The notes under the pieces are model-generated. The model saw only the letters and a program-made list of their open reading frames with translations. It was not told where the DNA came from and searched no databases. A stretch of 27,583 nt of DNA from Penium margaritaceum (lineage: Eukaryota; Streptophyta; Zygnematophyceae; Desmidiales; Peniaceae). Shown piece by piece: positions 18,841 through 27,583 of this stretch. Both the position numbers and the translations under genes were made by a program. Location: contig SZWC01001604.1 of the NCBI GenBank assembly GCA_023375785.1, forward strand, positions 234,788 through 262,370, given 5' to 3'. How positions within the stretch are numbered: the stretch's first letter is position 1; the number at the start of each line of letters is the position of its first letter.

Positions 18841-20862
18841 TGCCCCATGGCCTTGTCCGTTACCACGGCCGGGCCCATTGCCGCGATCGCGACCCAGTCC
18901 ACGGCCCTGTCCGCGGCCTCATGCTGCACCCTTCCCACGAGGTGCTGCTACTGCGACTAACGCTGTAGGGTCTTGTCCACCACCAGCAGCCTCAAGGCAG
19001 TGAGTCCTAAATTGACCAGGCTGCATACAGTTGTGGCAGAGTCCGTTGCGGAATGCTATGTTACAACGCTCACACACCGCCTGTAGCTCGTCATTGTCGT
19101 GGCTGCGCTTGTGGTTTGGGGTCTTGTACCCGCCAGTCTTCTTGACTGGATTGTTTACAGGCTGCTTGCCCTTGGTCCCTCCCCGATGCCCGGCTACTCC
19201 TTCAGCCCCCGCAGTGTCCATGTGTATATCGCGGCCTTGCTGTGTACGCGCGTTCGATCGTGCGTTCGAGTAGTGCTCCAGGTTTGCAGAATACACCTCA
19301 CTCATGTAGTCCCGCAACGCCCTCCACCTTGTCCAAGCCTGGCCGGTTTCTGTTGTGCTGGTCTTGTCCTTCAACTTCTTGTTGGCAAGACCGTCATGCA
19401 AGTACTCAAAGAGCATGCACTGCGGGTACTTGAAGGTCTGAGTTCCATCGCCCTCAATGAAGCTTTCGGCTTCCTCCACAAGTGTGGTGAACTCGCTCAA
19501 GATGGCTTTGAGCAAGCCACCCAGTTGCCTGAAGTCCTTGATTTTGTGGAAGGCACGATGCGCGTCCTCACGCTGGGTGCACTTCTTATGCATGATCACG
19601 CAGAAGGCCTCCCACTACATGGGCTACCACTCGAGGTGAGGCTGTTGCGCATTCCACTCTTTGACCACATACTTGAAGAGCTTGTCTTCAAGCCGAATCA
19701 TGGCAAGGTCGTCCCACTAGCTGAGTGGAGCCTTGTGGACACGTAGAACGTGCTCCATGTGATTCTGCCAGTCGTTCAGCTTCAAGCCCTTCTGGGAAAT
19801 CTTCATAGTGTGGAGGAAGGACGTGTTCGTGACCGGCCCCAAAGTCGTTAAGGTAGGCAAGTCGTCGCTGGAACTAGCAGTTGCGGTGCTCTGCGCTTGC
19901 TGCAGCATTCACACCTCGATCAGGCTCTGCAACACCTTGTCGAGGTCGTTGCATCGGCGGCTTGCCTCATGGTCGGCCAGGCGCTACAGCTGGCGATCAT
20001 GGTCGAGGTCCGTGATGCTCTACTCGACATGGGCCAGTAGGTTGGCGAACGCGATCTTGAACTCTGATGTCGTCAGAGCATCGACAATAGCCTATAGGGC
20101 CTCACGTTGTCCGTGTACCTTTATCCACTGCAAAAGAGTACGGTTCACGTACACACCTCCAAGGAGTTCCACCTTTCGGAGGAGGCTGTTGTCAGCGACA
20201 ATGCTCGAGTGGACGCTGTCCTGCCCCATTGCGGCCAAATCGTAGGAAGGGGGGTCCGCCCCCACTCCTCTGAATGGTGACATACCTCTACCGTCGATGG
20301 TGATCTTGAGTCGGCCCACCGCCTCAGCAGCAAACTCTGCAAGCCTATGACGGTCATGGCAAATTGCCTTTGTAGTCATGTCATCCAGCTCGTTCTCGCG
20401 AGAACTTCCCGCATGGCTTCTTCTGTCGCATTTGCTGCTCTCGGTAGCCTCGCTCCTGTCGGCAGCTTCAAGCGATGTGGCGAGCGCCTTGCCTTTCTCA
20501 AGAGATCGGCTCGTGTTCGCCGCACGATGATGGCGATGATCACGGTCCTCGTCGCCTTCGCCATCGTCAGCGTCGTAATCTTCGTCGGAGTCCACGCCCG
20601 GGTGGTCTTCCTCGAGCGCGTGGTCTGTCGCATAGGGGTCGTCCACGTGCTCGTCGACATGCTCATCGAGCACTTTTTCGGCTTCTGCATGCTTCTCGGT
20701 GTCGCCGATGTTGGCGCCGGATACCTTTGGCGATACGGTTGCCTTTGGTTTGATAACCGTGCTTGTGGCGACGGCTCCCAAAATTTGGAGTCCGCCGAGG
20801 GCGTGTGGTGAGGCCGTGACCACCTTGCCCTTGTTGGTCTTCAACGATCTAACACTTTCCAT
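18823..20862 (-). pseudogene. Chromovirus gag, one frame with eight internal stops
   Basis: A single frame of 680 codons carries internal TAG at 20092, 20020, 19984, 19717, 19624 and 19615, and TGA at 19909 and 18919. It ends at TGA 18823-18825. The N-terminus is acidic (EEDHPGVDSDEDYDADDG). The gag core is around 19800-19280 (LNDWQNHMEHVL, WDDLAMIRLED, WEAF, FEYLHDGLAN). A zinc knuckle CHNCMQPGQFRTHC has Gln where the usual His stands. A Gly/Arg-rich tail (GRGQGRGLGRDRG) closes the frame. Gag packages element RNA. The frame has no indels, so decay is by point mutation only. Confidence 0.85.
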
Positions 20863-21740
20863 CCCATCGCCCGTACAACTAGCACGTGAAAGCCGTTGTG
20901 AGGATCATCCCACAACTTCAAGGAGGGATCGCCTCCCACAATCTCCTTACTCTCACGGTTGGTGGGGTACTTATAAATTTAATTCATATTTTTATAGGCC
21001 GCCACGTCGACACAAGGACGTGGATTTTGAAAACTAGTTCTCCTAAGCCGTGACTCATGGCAAATAGTAGTGATTAGAATCTAGAAAAATAAAAAATTAC
21101 AAGACAAGGAAATGACAAGGGACGTTTGTGTTGCTCACAGAACAAGAGGAAAGAGTGCAAAGAGGAATTGTAAAAATTCCTAGCAAGTCTTTCACTCTTT
21201 ATTCGAACCCTTTATTTTCCTCTTGTCTTCTTGTCTTCCTTGGCCTTCTCTTCACGCTCGTTGACGCCTTTCGCGTTCTTGGACGGCGTCTCCCTTTAGC
21301 CAACGATGTTTGAGTGCAGTCAAAAACCTTCAAGGTGATTCTCTCCTTCTTTTTAGGTTGCTCTCAGGCCATGAGAGTCCCTAATCTTGGGAGAGGGTGG
21401 TGACCCAATTTTTGGATGAGGGAGGGGGGAAGGAGTCTTGAAAAGAGGGAAAAACTTGGTGGTTTGGGGGTGGACACTCCTCATCCCGTCCCACAAAAAT
21501 TCTCCTAGCTCCCTCGAAGTGAGGAGAGACTGAAGGGAAGAGGCTCCACTAAATAGAGCTATTTTTCATCTCTCCAACGCACTTTACGGCTGTTGAATCC
21601 GTTAAGTGTAGACGCCGTAGTCCCTTCTGGCGTTTCTATTACTGCTTGCAACTGCCGGTGGCATTTCATATACAACATAGCCGCCGTTTCCGTCAAACAC
21701 TTAGTCGCGGGGGTCAACTGGCTCTAAGAACAATTGTAAC
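20863..21740 (-). other. Chromovirus leader / 5' LTR region without recognised parts
   Basis: This lies between gag and the right 227-bp repeat. TATAAAAATA and TATAAATTTATAA occur near 20972-21000 on the minus strand. I could not identify a primer-binding site (no match to the usual initiator-Met complement) or a clear LTR end. No ORF is convincing. Confidence 0.45.
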
Positions 21741-21967
21741 GGGTCGAGTCTCCAGCTCCTACTTTGAAGTCGTCGTCGGAGTTCACAGAATGGCGTTCTC
21801 AGTCTGTGTCACGGGTTTACCCCCTTTGCAGGACCGAGGGGCAATCATCATCAACGACCTAGAGCAGGGAGACTCAAATATTTCGAGTCTCCGGAGGCCC
21901 ATTTCCGTTTTTAGCCTTACCCCTGGTTTTGGGATCCAAACCGGGGGTTTTTACCTCAAACTCGTGC
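21741..21967. repeat. 227-bp direct repeat, right copy (candidate LTR part)
   Basis: It is the partner of 14845-15071, in the same orientation and with starts 6896 bp apart. It lies on the 5' side of the minus-strand chromovirus. If both are LTR parts, the divergence seen by eye (around one quarter) means an old insertion, in keeping with the stop load of gag and pol. Confidence 0.75.
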
Positions 21968-22322
21968 TTTCCAATCGGTACAGTCAGGCCCATCATCATG
22001 ACATGCCGACTGTGCCCCCCCACACGAATCATCCCGAGCCACAAGAACAAATGGAGAGACAGTCTATGAACCACTTGGCTGTGACAACACACTCGCACCT
22101 CCCTGAAAGCGAAAGAAGGTGTCAGAGCCAGAAGGTGTCGGAGCTCGGCGATGGTGTGGTCACATGGAACTGAGTCACCGCTGTTGAATGTTTTTACCCC
22201 TTGTTCAGTGTTGTAGGATGTTCAGGAATGCGTTGTCCCTTGTGGAGGTATGACCCCTATATCTGTTGTAGTGTGACTCAACTATGCTCTGTCTCTCGTG
22301 AGATATGACACGTGAGTACACC
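21968..22322. other. No recognisable feature
   Basis: Mixed-composition sequence with no supported gene. A plus-strand frame ending at 22173 is continuous with the repeat on its left and has no family resemblance. Confidence 0.5.
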
Positions 22323-22402
22323 ATGTGGGTGAGTGGTTACCTTGGCCATTTTGTTGATTTGGCCAAGTGAGGTCATGAGTTCAATCCTGGCCCCATGCAC
22401 AT
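22323..22402 (+). repeat. Degenerate tRNA-like (SINE-type) element
   Basis: An A-box-like TGGGTGAGTGGTTACC is followed by a perfect 8-bp stem (22341-22348 with 22360-22367), then the B-box-like GAGTTCAATCCTGG. The ends ATGTG and CACAT can pair. The T-stem does not pair, so it is not a working tRNA gene. The B-box part matches the tandem repeat at 17191-17282, suggesting a dispersed tRNA-derived SINE family. Confidence 0.6.
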
Positions 22403-22795
22403 ATTGTTTGCTATGGAAGTTTCCAAGAAAGAAAGTCTGTAGCTTCTTGGACGCTACATGGTTGGTCTTTCACCTTGACACTAGGATGCTTATGTGTCAA
22501 GCCCATAGTGCAAGTCTATTGGTGATGTGACTGGTTCAGGCCACTTCCCAGAAATGTGCTTTTGAGTTCTAGGACTGGACAGACAGCTATAAAAAGACTT
22601 GTCTTGCATGCTAATCAATCAACCCTTGCTTGATGCATGGAAGCTTCCTAGGAACACAGCCGCTGACTAGGCGTCAGTGCCTAGTCAGACGGTGACGATA
22701 GTCACAGGTCGTGCACGCAACGGCAAGGGTTTGGCTAGGAGACACAAGGCAAAGTGTCATAATGTTTCAATAGCATTTGCAGAGAGAAATGAAAA
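22403..22795. other. No gene; contains a perfect 10-bp hairpin
   Basis: An inverted repeat CTGACTAGGC / GCCTAGTCAG occupies 22663-22672 and 22679-22688 with a 6-nt loop. TATAAAAAGA is at about 22589. Nothing else is identifiable. Confidence 0.5.
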
Positions 22796-23233
22796 ATGAC
22801 AAGTCCATGGCATAAATACCTGCCGCGGCGCACGGCGGGTGTCGCACGCGGCAGTGCAAGATTTGTACAAAAACCGGCCCAAAACCACTATTTTTGTCGT
22901 AACTCTGCGCAAACATGTCAGAACGCTGTGTCATCTGAACCTAGATGTGCAGGATCACAAGCTGGACGCTACGACTGGTCACATGCATACATCCGGCATC
23001 AAACGGTGGACACACAATGCAGAAAACGTGCAGACCTGGCCCATGGCCAGTCCACTGAAGAACTCCTGCGTGCTGTAGAAAAACTGCAGGAGGTCCCTGG
23101 CAGCGTCCAGAGCTCTGGAACGGTCGTCGGTCAGCTCCAAACTGGTAGTCCACCACCAGACGACGCACCGGTACCACCAGGGTCCGCGTTAGGGATCCGC
23201 AGGAGTATGGACACAGCCGAGTGGCCACAATAA
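22796..23233 (+). other. Unassigned 145-aa open frame
   Basis: A plus-strand frame of 145 codons lies just upstream of Ty3/gypsy pol remnants in the same orientation. It shows no clear motif and could be decayed gag-pol sequence of that element. A hairpin (CTGCCGCG/CGCGGCAG) lies near 22820-22856. Confidence 0.25.
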
Positions 23234-23280
23234 ACTGTATTGGTTGACAGGAACGTCACAAATCACAACAGCTAGTCCAT

Positions 23281-23717
23281 GTGGATCAAAGGAAAGTAGA
23301 GTGGATCGCAATGACAAATGTGATGACATTAGAACCATCGGCCTCGACAACTAAGAAGTTTGCAGCCATTCGAAGGGAGATTACATCCCTTATCGAGGGA
23401 TTTGCAGTAGTCTACCTGGAAACGTCCCTCAAGATTTACCTCCATGATGCAGCATCAACCATCAAATAGAAGTAAAGCAGAGCAACACACCAGCGGTCAA
23501 GGGGACCTATCGGATGAGTGACCATGAGCTGACCAAGTTAAAAAAGCAGTTAAAGGAGATGCCCGATCAGGGATTCATCAGGCCATCCATGTCACATTAT
23601 GCCACACGTATACTTTTTGTGAGATATGGTTGTGCATGGTTTTCAAGGCACTGAACGAAATCATCATCAAGAACCGCTACCCCTTCCACAAGCAGACAAT
23701 CTTTTGGGACAACTAGA
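23281..23717 (+). pseudogene. Second Ty3/gypsy pol fragment (RT N-terminus), plus strand
   Basis: The first part reads IRREITSLIEGFAVVYLET, which matches the spacer before RT. After a frame change, TYRMSDHELTKLKKQL, DQGFIRPSMSHYATRILFV follow, then after another shift KALNEIIIKNRYPF. These correspond to the YRMSP...GFIRPS...VDYRALN...NRYPLP block of gypsy RT. The VDYR part is lost and homology ends near 23717. It is distinct from the chromovirus copy in both sequence and strand. Confidence 0.85.
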
Positions 23718-26550
23718 CAAATGCACACTTACTGCATTGCATTAGGCAGTAATTGTAATTCGGTGACAAGTGTCGAGATGGTCGATTACATACATACAAT
23801 GACGAGAATGAGAAAGGGACATATGTCGGGTTTTCGGCGCTAGAGTTGAGCGACGCAGGTGAGGTCGCGTCGTGGGTGGATGCTTCGAGAAGCCCCGCCA
23901 AGAACTTGGGGGGATTCAAGAATATCGAGGCGATTGTTTATAGAAGTCTAACGGCGTCAAGAAGTGGACCAAACAATATCAAAACATTGATGTAGTTCGC
24001 GACACTTTAGTTGACCTTTTTGGAAGGTGGTCAATGTTTTTGGAAATTTTGAAATGGAACACAGGAGGTTGTGTCAATTGGCCAGAATTCCCTTGGCCGA
24101 ATGACGTATAAATCATGAAGTCGATGCACGATGGGCCTTGAATGTAATGACAAGAATACCAACTCGCGGAGTTGAGGGACTTGTGTACGAGAGGGACATA
24201 AAAGCAGTGTACATTGAAATAGAGCTAGTTATTTTGAACCAGGAGAGGGGAAGGAGAGAAAATTTCTCATGCAGTTGTGAGAAAATGGGAGGGAGGGGAG
24301 AGAGGGGGTTGCGTGGATGGGGAGATAAATACCATTCACGGTTACAGTTGTATGTTCATATTTATAGTCTAGCATGCATTGAGCATAAGATTGATAAAAT
24401 ATATTTATTCTCACAATATATCTAGGACCTCAATATCCTCATCATGATATGGTTTATACAAACCATGAATGGCCAAGGTTAGACTTAATTTGTATCGATT
24501 GAGTATAATTGTATATTTAGATTCAAATTCTTCTTTCATCGTGTGTTTGATTTTTTGTTGTGTGTTCCTAGAATGTCTTGACACATGAAAGGGGTTCAAC
24601 AGCGTAATACACTTGGAGACCAGTTACAACCAGATGTTAAAAAACTATACGCTTTGAGACTTGTTCATCCCTGAAGTAGAGAATGGATTGGCTCCAAAAT
24701 CACCAGGCGTTCACATCCGAAAAGGGCAATCCCTGTAGAAATGGATTGTACTTTACCCTATTGGGAAAGTGTCCGCTAGTTGCCCCTAGCGCCAATGCCT
24801 TGGCACCCTCGAGGAGTATCCGCTTGACCCACTGCGCTGAGTGGCGCTATGTCTTGTTGCTGATAATTGAGTTTCTTGGTGGCGGTCTATTTTTCTCGGT
24901 CTCAGTTGGCGTTCTCCTCTGCGTGAACACTTTTGGGGGTTTGTTTCGTCGGGGCAAGGACCTCAGCCATGGATACGAGCGGGAGAGCATGTCACTTGTT
25001 TAAGGGCTTTCTCGATATGCTGGAGAGCGTGAATGACGCTGACAGCCGCAAGCGTCGATCGTAGTGGGCAACATTTGTCGCTTCAGATCTGTGGTTTTCC
25101 TTCAAAACCATAAGAGGTACGTTGACGTGTTTTTATCTGAGAAGCGATCAACTGGGTACTGTTAGATGATTAATGACATCGATGGGGTTCGTCCTCCCCC
25201 ATTTTTCATGGTTTTCATGGCATGTTTCCAGACCGATTATTGCCTGAACATTTCTCAAAGGACTTGTGAGACTTTGCTCCGTTCACTATGCCAGCACCAG
25301 CACGAACACAGCCGAGATGAATCAGCGGTAAAAATTTGGTTATGTGATCGCTTTCGACGCCTTCATGGCTTCCTTGTATGCGGTGGGCGATGTCGCATGA
25401 GAGCTTGTAGCCCTCCATCCGCCCAAGAGAGGTTTGCAATAGGCTCGGGTTTGATCGACATCAGTCGCAGAACGCCGGTTCAAGGCCTCGGTCAACAGAA
25501 GCGTGTCTGGGAACGCCCAAATCAGGATGCAGAATAAATAAATAATGAAATGTTATGGGCTGTAAGTAAATGTTCCTCGGCGGTAGATCTTCAACTAAGG
25601 AGCATGATCGACAGTGTAGGATGTTTGGTTCCGCTTAATCAGTCGTAGAATTGTATTTCATTATTTTTGTAGCATTTGCTTTCATTCCCTGACTGAAGGG
25701 CACGACATGGATTTAACGCCGGACAGAAGTTTGTAGAAGGAATTGTGAATATCCAACGTATTTTCTAAGCCGTTTTCTAATCCAGTTGTATTAGATAGTG
25801 TTGTTTAAACTGGTAGGCCAAAATGCACAAAAAACCTCATTCGTGCGGACAATTTAGGTCTGAAAGGAGATCTCGAGCACATTGGCCGCGGCTGGATGGG
25901 CGTGAAAAGCCTTTTCAGCACTACATTGGTGGATATGGTTTAATCCGTCGGCTTCAGTGGTGGGTAGTGCATGTTGTTTCCTTCTGCTGATCCATTCGAT
26001 CCTCCACCTCGCGCAAGTAGCACGATTTCTGTGTTTTAAGCCATTTGTCGAGTCCACATCCTCGAAACGAAGAACGTTCTCCGAGCCAGGTCACCGGTCC
26101 GCGAGACAGCCCAGCCCGGGGATGAAGCAAACGTTTAACTACACTGGCCTAGACTAGTCAAGATTGGTCCGAGAACAGGCACGAAGCACAGGAGGCGAAC
26201 GAAATGACGAGTCCGGATGGAAATTCGCACCCTGAACTACTGCAAGGGCTGAAAAGCAAAAGCCTCCTATTCACGCCCATCTAGCCGTAGGCAGTTCTAG
26301 TCCGCATGGAAAGAGTTTCCGATTGTTCTGTTTTTGGCCTTATACGGTCTCCTTAGTGGGGTGGTCCCACACGCTCTCTAGAGCTGGGCAGCCTGATGCG
26401 GTGTTCCGCAACTTTTGTTTTTGTAGTAAGATGCATCGAACCTCTCCCATAACAAAAGTTTATTGTTCTATGCGCTTCTTAGAAAAAATGTACCTACGCG
26501 CTAATAAGGTGAGCAGCACCGCCGGAACCGGAAGCCCACGACAACTTGAA
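23718..26550. other. No recognisable gene over 2.8 kb
   Basis: Mostly AT-rich sequence. No domain, RNA gene or clear repeat was seen on either strand. Short frames (for example 25166-25537 plus, 123 codons) lack motifs. Promoter-like or intronic content cannot be excluded. Confidence 0.5.
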
Positions 26551-26650
26551 ATTTTTTTTGTTAAGCGCTGATGTACCACCGGGAATTGAACCCGGATCCC
26601 TCGACCAGCGGAACTGTAAGTCGACAGCGACGCGACTTTGCGGGGCCGTC
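26551..26650 (-). repeat. T-arm/B-box element followed by an A-run (SINE-like)
   Basis: On the minus strand a perfect T-arm CCGGG-TTCAATT-CCCGG (26595-26579) is followed by TGGTACA and, about 15 nt on, A8 (about 26559-26552). I cannot fold a full tRNA: the acceptor partner for TGGTACA and a clean anticodon arm are missing. An A-tail instead of a T-tract suggests a tRNA-derived SINE fragment. Confidence 0.5.
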
Positions 26651-26944
26651 GACATATCGGAGGGCCTCGCAGAAGGTCGCCACGCGACTCTCCGCGACGC
26701 CCTCTGGTCGATAAATGTATCGATACAATTCTGGTTTCGGTACCGACCCGGACATTTTGTATCGAGAAACCGTCGTGGAGGAGGTCGGCGGGACACCCTC
26801 CACGACAATTTACATCCTTGAAACACGCATGATACAAATGTAGTCTGCCGAACCAAAAATCTGTCAGAACCTTACCTGCCACGTCATTGGCGCTCACTAC
26901 AAGATACAAAAAAAAAAGCTGCGGAACACCGTATGAGAGTTCTT

Positions 26945-27418
26945 TCAGCTCGACAACATCGCGGATGATGATGCCCAGTCCGATAAATAACGATTCACGC
27001 GCGCGGGGAGAATGGTACAATCTTTGAACGGACCTCCCGAGTAAGGGTTCGTGCAGGTTTTAGAAAATCTTCTCCCGTTTTCCCCTTTCTCTGTTTTCAT
27101 TTTGGGCATTGAACGCAGTTTTGGAGGCGTCGTCCATCGCACGTGGTCCGTGTGACACGGACGACCTCGATGTCGCGCTCGTGCTGCACGCGGGTCGTCA
27201 GCGGCTGAGGCGGCGGAGACACGACACGGCGCAAACGCGCCAACGCTGTAGGCTACTGAGGGCTGTGCAGGAGCAAGTCGACGAGCGGCAACCGTGAGAC
27301 CGGCACCAGCGTCGTCACGCATCTCCACGAGATACGATGCGAAGAGGTACGGCGGAGCTGTCTCTTCCTCTCGCAATTTCGCGACGCATTGGATCCGTTC
27401 TGCGAGTGGTGTAGCCAA
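26945..27418 (-). other. Unassigned GC-rich open frame near right edge
   Basis: A 157-codon minus-strand frame is Ala/Arg-rich at its start. An antisense plus-strand frame (27109-27297, 62 codons, Arg-rich) is equally open. Codon composition does not decide between them and no motif is recognised. It could be a first exon whose context lies outside the window. Confidence 0.2.
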
Positions 27419-27486
27419 CGAACCCAGAAAACGTCAGTTGGCGTGAGTCGCATGCATGCTGCATCGTTCTATCCAGGAAGCAAGAG

Positions 27487-27583
27487 CCCCCCCCCACCCC
27501 CCCCCCGTTGCGTCTCCCTCAAGGCGCCTCCGCCGCCTCGGCAGCCCCCACCTTCCCCCTTCCTCCTCCTCCTCCTCCTCCTC
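27487..27583. repeat. Poly-C tract and (TCC)n microsatellite
   Basis: A C-tract with one A interruption spans 27487-27506. A TCC/CTC trinucleotide array runs from about 27560 to the right edge and probably continues outside. Confidence 0.9.

Larger units (their letters stand above)
14845..21967 (-). mobile_element. Decayed chromodomain Ty3/gypsy retrotransposon (chromovirus)
   Basis: In the minus direction the order is left-flank repeat (21967), leader, gag (20862-18823), pol (18840-15676: protease, RT, integrase, chromodomain), polypurine tract (15534-15524) and terminal repeat region (15523 down to 14845). The chromodomain at the integrase C-terminus marks the chromovirus branch. Pol is shifted -1 relative to gag at the junction, as is common in Ty3/gypsy elements. 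The copy is dead: many nonsense codons, frameshifts near 17555 and 16860, and a deletion of the second half of RT plus RNase H. The LTR limits are not resolved. Confidence 0.85.

Noticed and set aside
20347..20811. Plus-strand frames over the gag region (also 19099-19746)
   Set aside because: Antisense shadows of gag. Gag has recognisable core and zinc-knuckle residues on the minus strand.
18823..20862. TAG reassigned to glutamine (alternative genetic code)
   Set aside because: TGA stops occur in the same frame and pol also carries a TAA, active-site losses and frameshifts, so pseudogenisation explains the stops. The LINE frames do not use TAG as sense.
26571..26650. Functional tRNA gene on the minus strand
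   Set aside because: Only the T-arm is convincing. The acceptor stem, anticodon arm and T-tract terminator are missing.

Overview
The window looks like repeat-rich nuclear DNA of a plant-lineage eukaryote. The evidence is a chromodomain Ty3/gypsy retrotransposon (chromovirus), a long LINE with a zf-RVT type C-terminus, spliceosomal-intron-like segments with CTAAC/CTAAT branch motifs, pol III B-box short repeats and many microsatellites. The gag nonsense codons are all TAG or TGA, which suggests deamination of methylated CHG and CG sites and also points to a plant. A charophyte such as Chara is a plausible guess but cannot be shown from the sequence. I recognise no bacterial-type operon, rRNA, CRISPR array or complete conventional host gene.

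Layout: 1-250 is an AT microsatellite. 562-1441 is a cluster of strong inverted repeats plus a 30-bp minisatellite (816-965). 1627-2135 carries a cluster of AACTAAATAGTT-like palindromic motifs. 2178-4183 holds two head-to-tail units of about 1 kb with matching ends and A-tails. 4190 to about 12.3 kb (perhaps 13.1 kb) is a minus-strand LINE-like locus. Its ORF2 (endonuclease, reverse transcriptase, zinc finger) is broken by frameshifts and one stop. Its upstream ORF1-like gene has an RRM-like region and two zinc-finger motifs, and contains four or five intron-like segments that are all multiples of three, stop-free and in phase 1.

14845-21967 is a decayed minus-strand chromovirus: 227-bp flanking repeats, polypurine tract, gag, and pol with protease, truncated RT, integrase and chromodomain. 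At least 16 in-frame stops are present, and the RT core plus RNase H are deleted. A 48-bp tandem B-box repeat sits at the RT deletion, and a related tRNA-like element lies at 22323-22402 on the plus strand. A second, plus-strand Ty3/gypsy RT scrap is at 23281-23717. From 23.7 to 26.5 kb I see nothing codable. 26551-26650 contains a T-arm/B-box element followed by an A-run on the minus strand, and the GC-rich right edge has weak ORFs and simple repeats.

No pathway of cooperating host genes is visible. The window is mainly a record of nested and decayed retroelements. The feature most likely to be new is the set of in-frame, phase-1 intron-like (exitron-like) segments in the ORF1-like gene; next are the tandem A-tailed units and the hairpin cluster.
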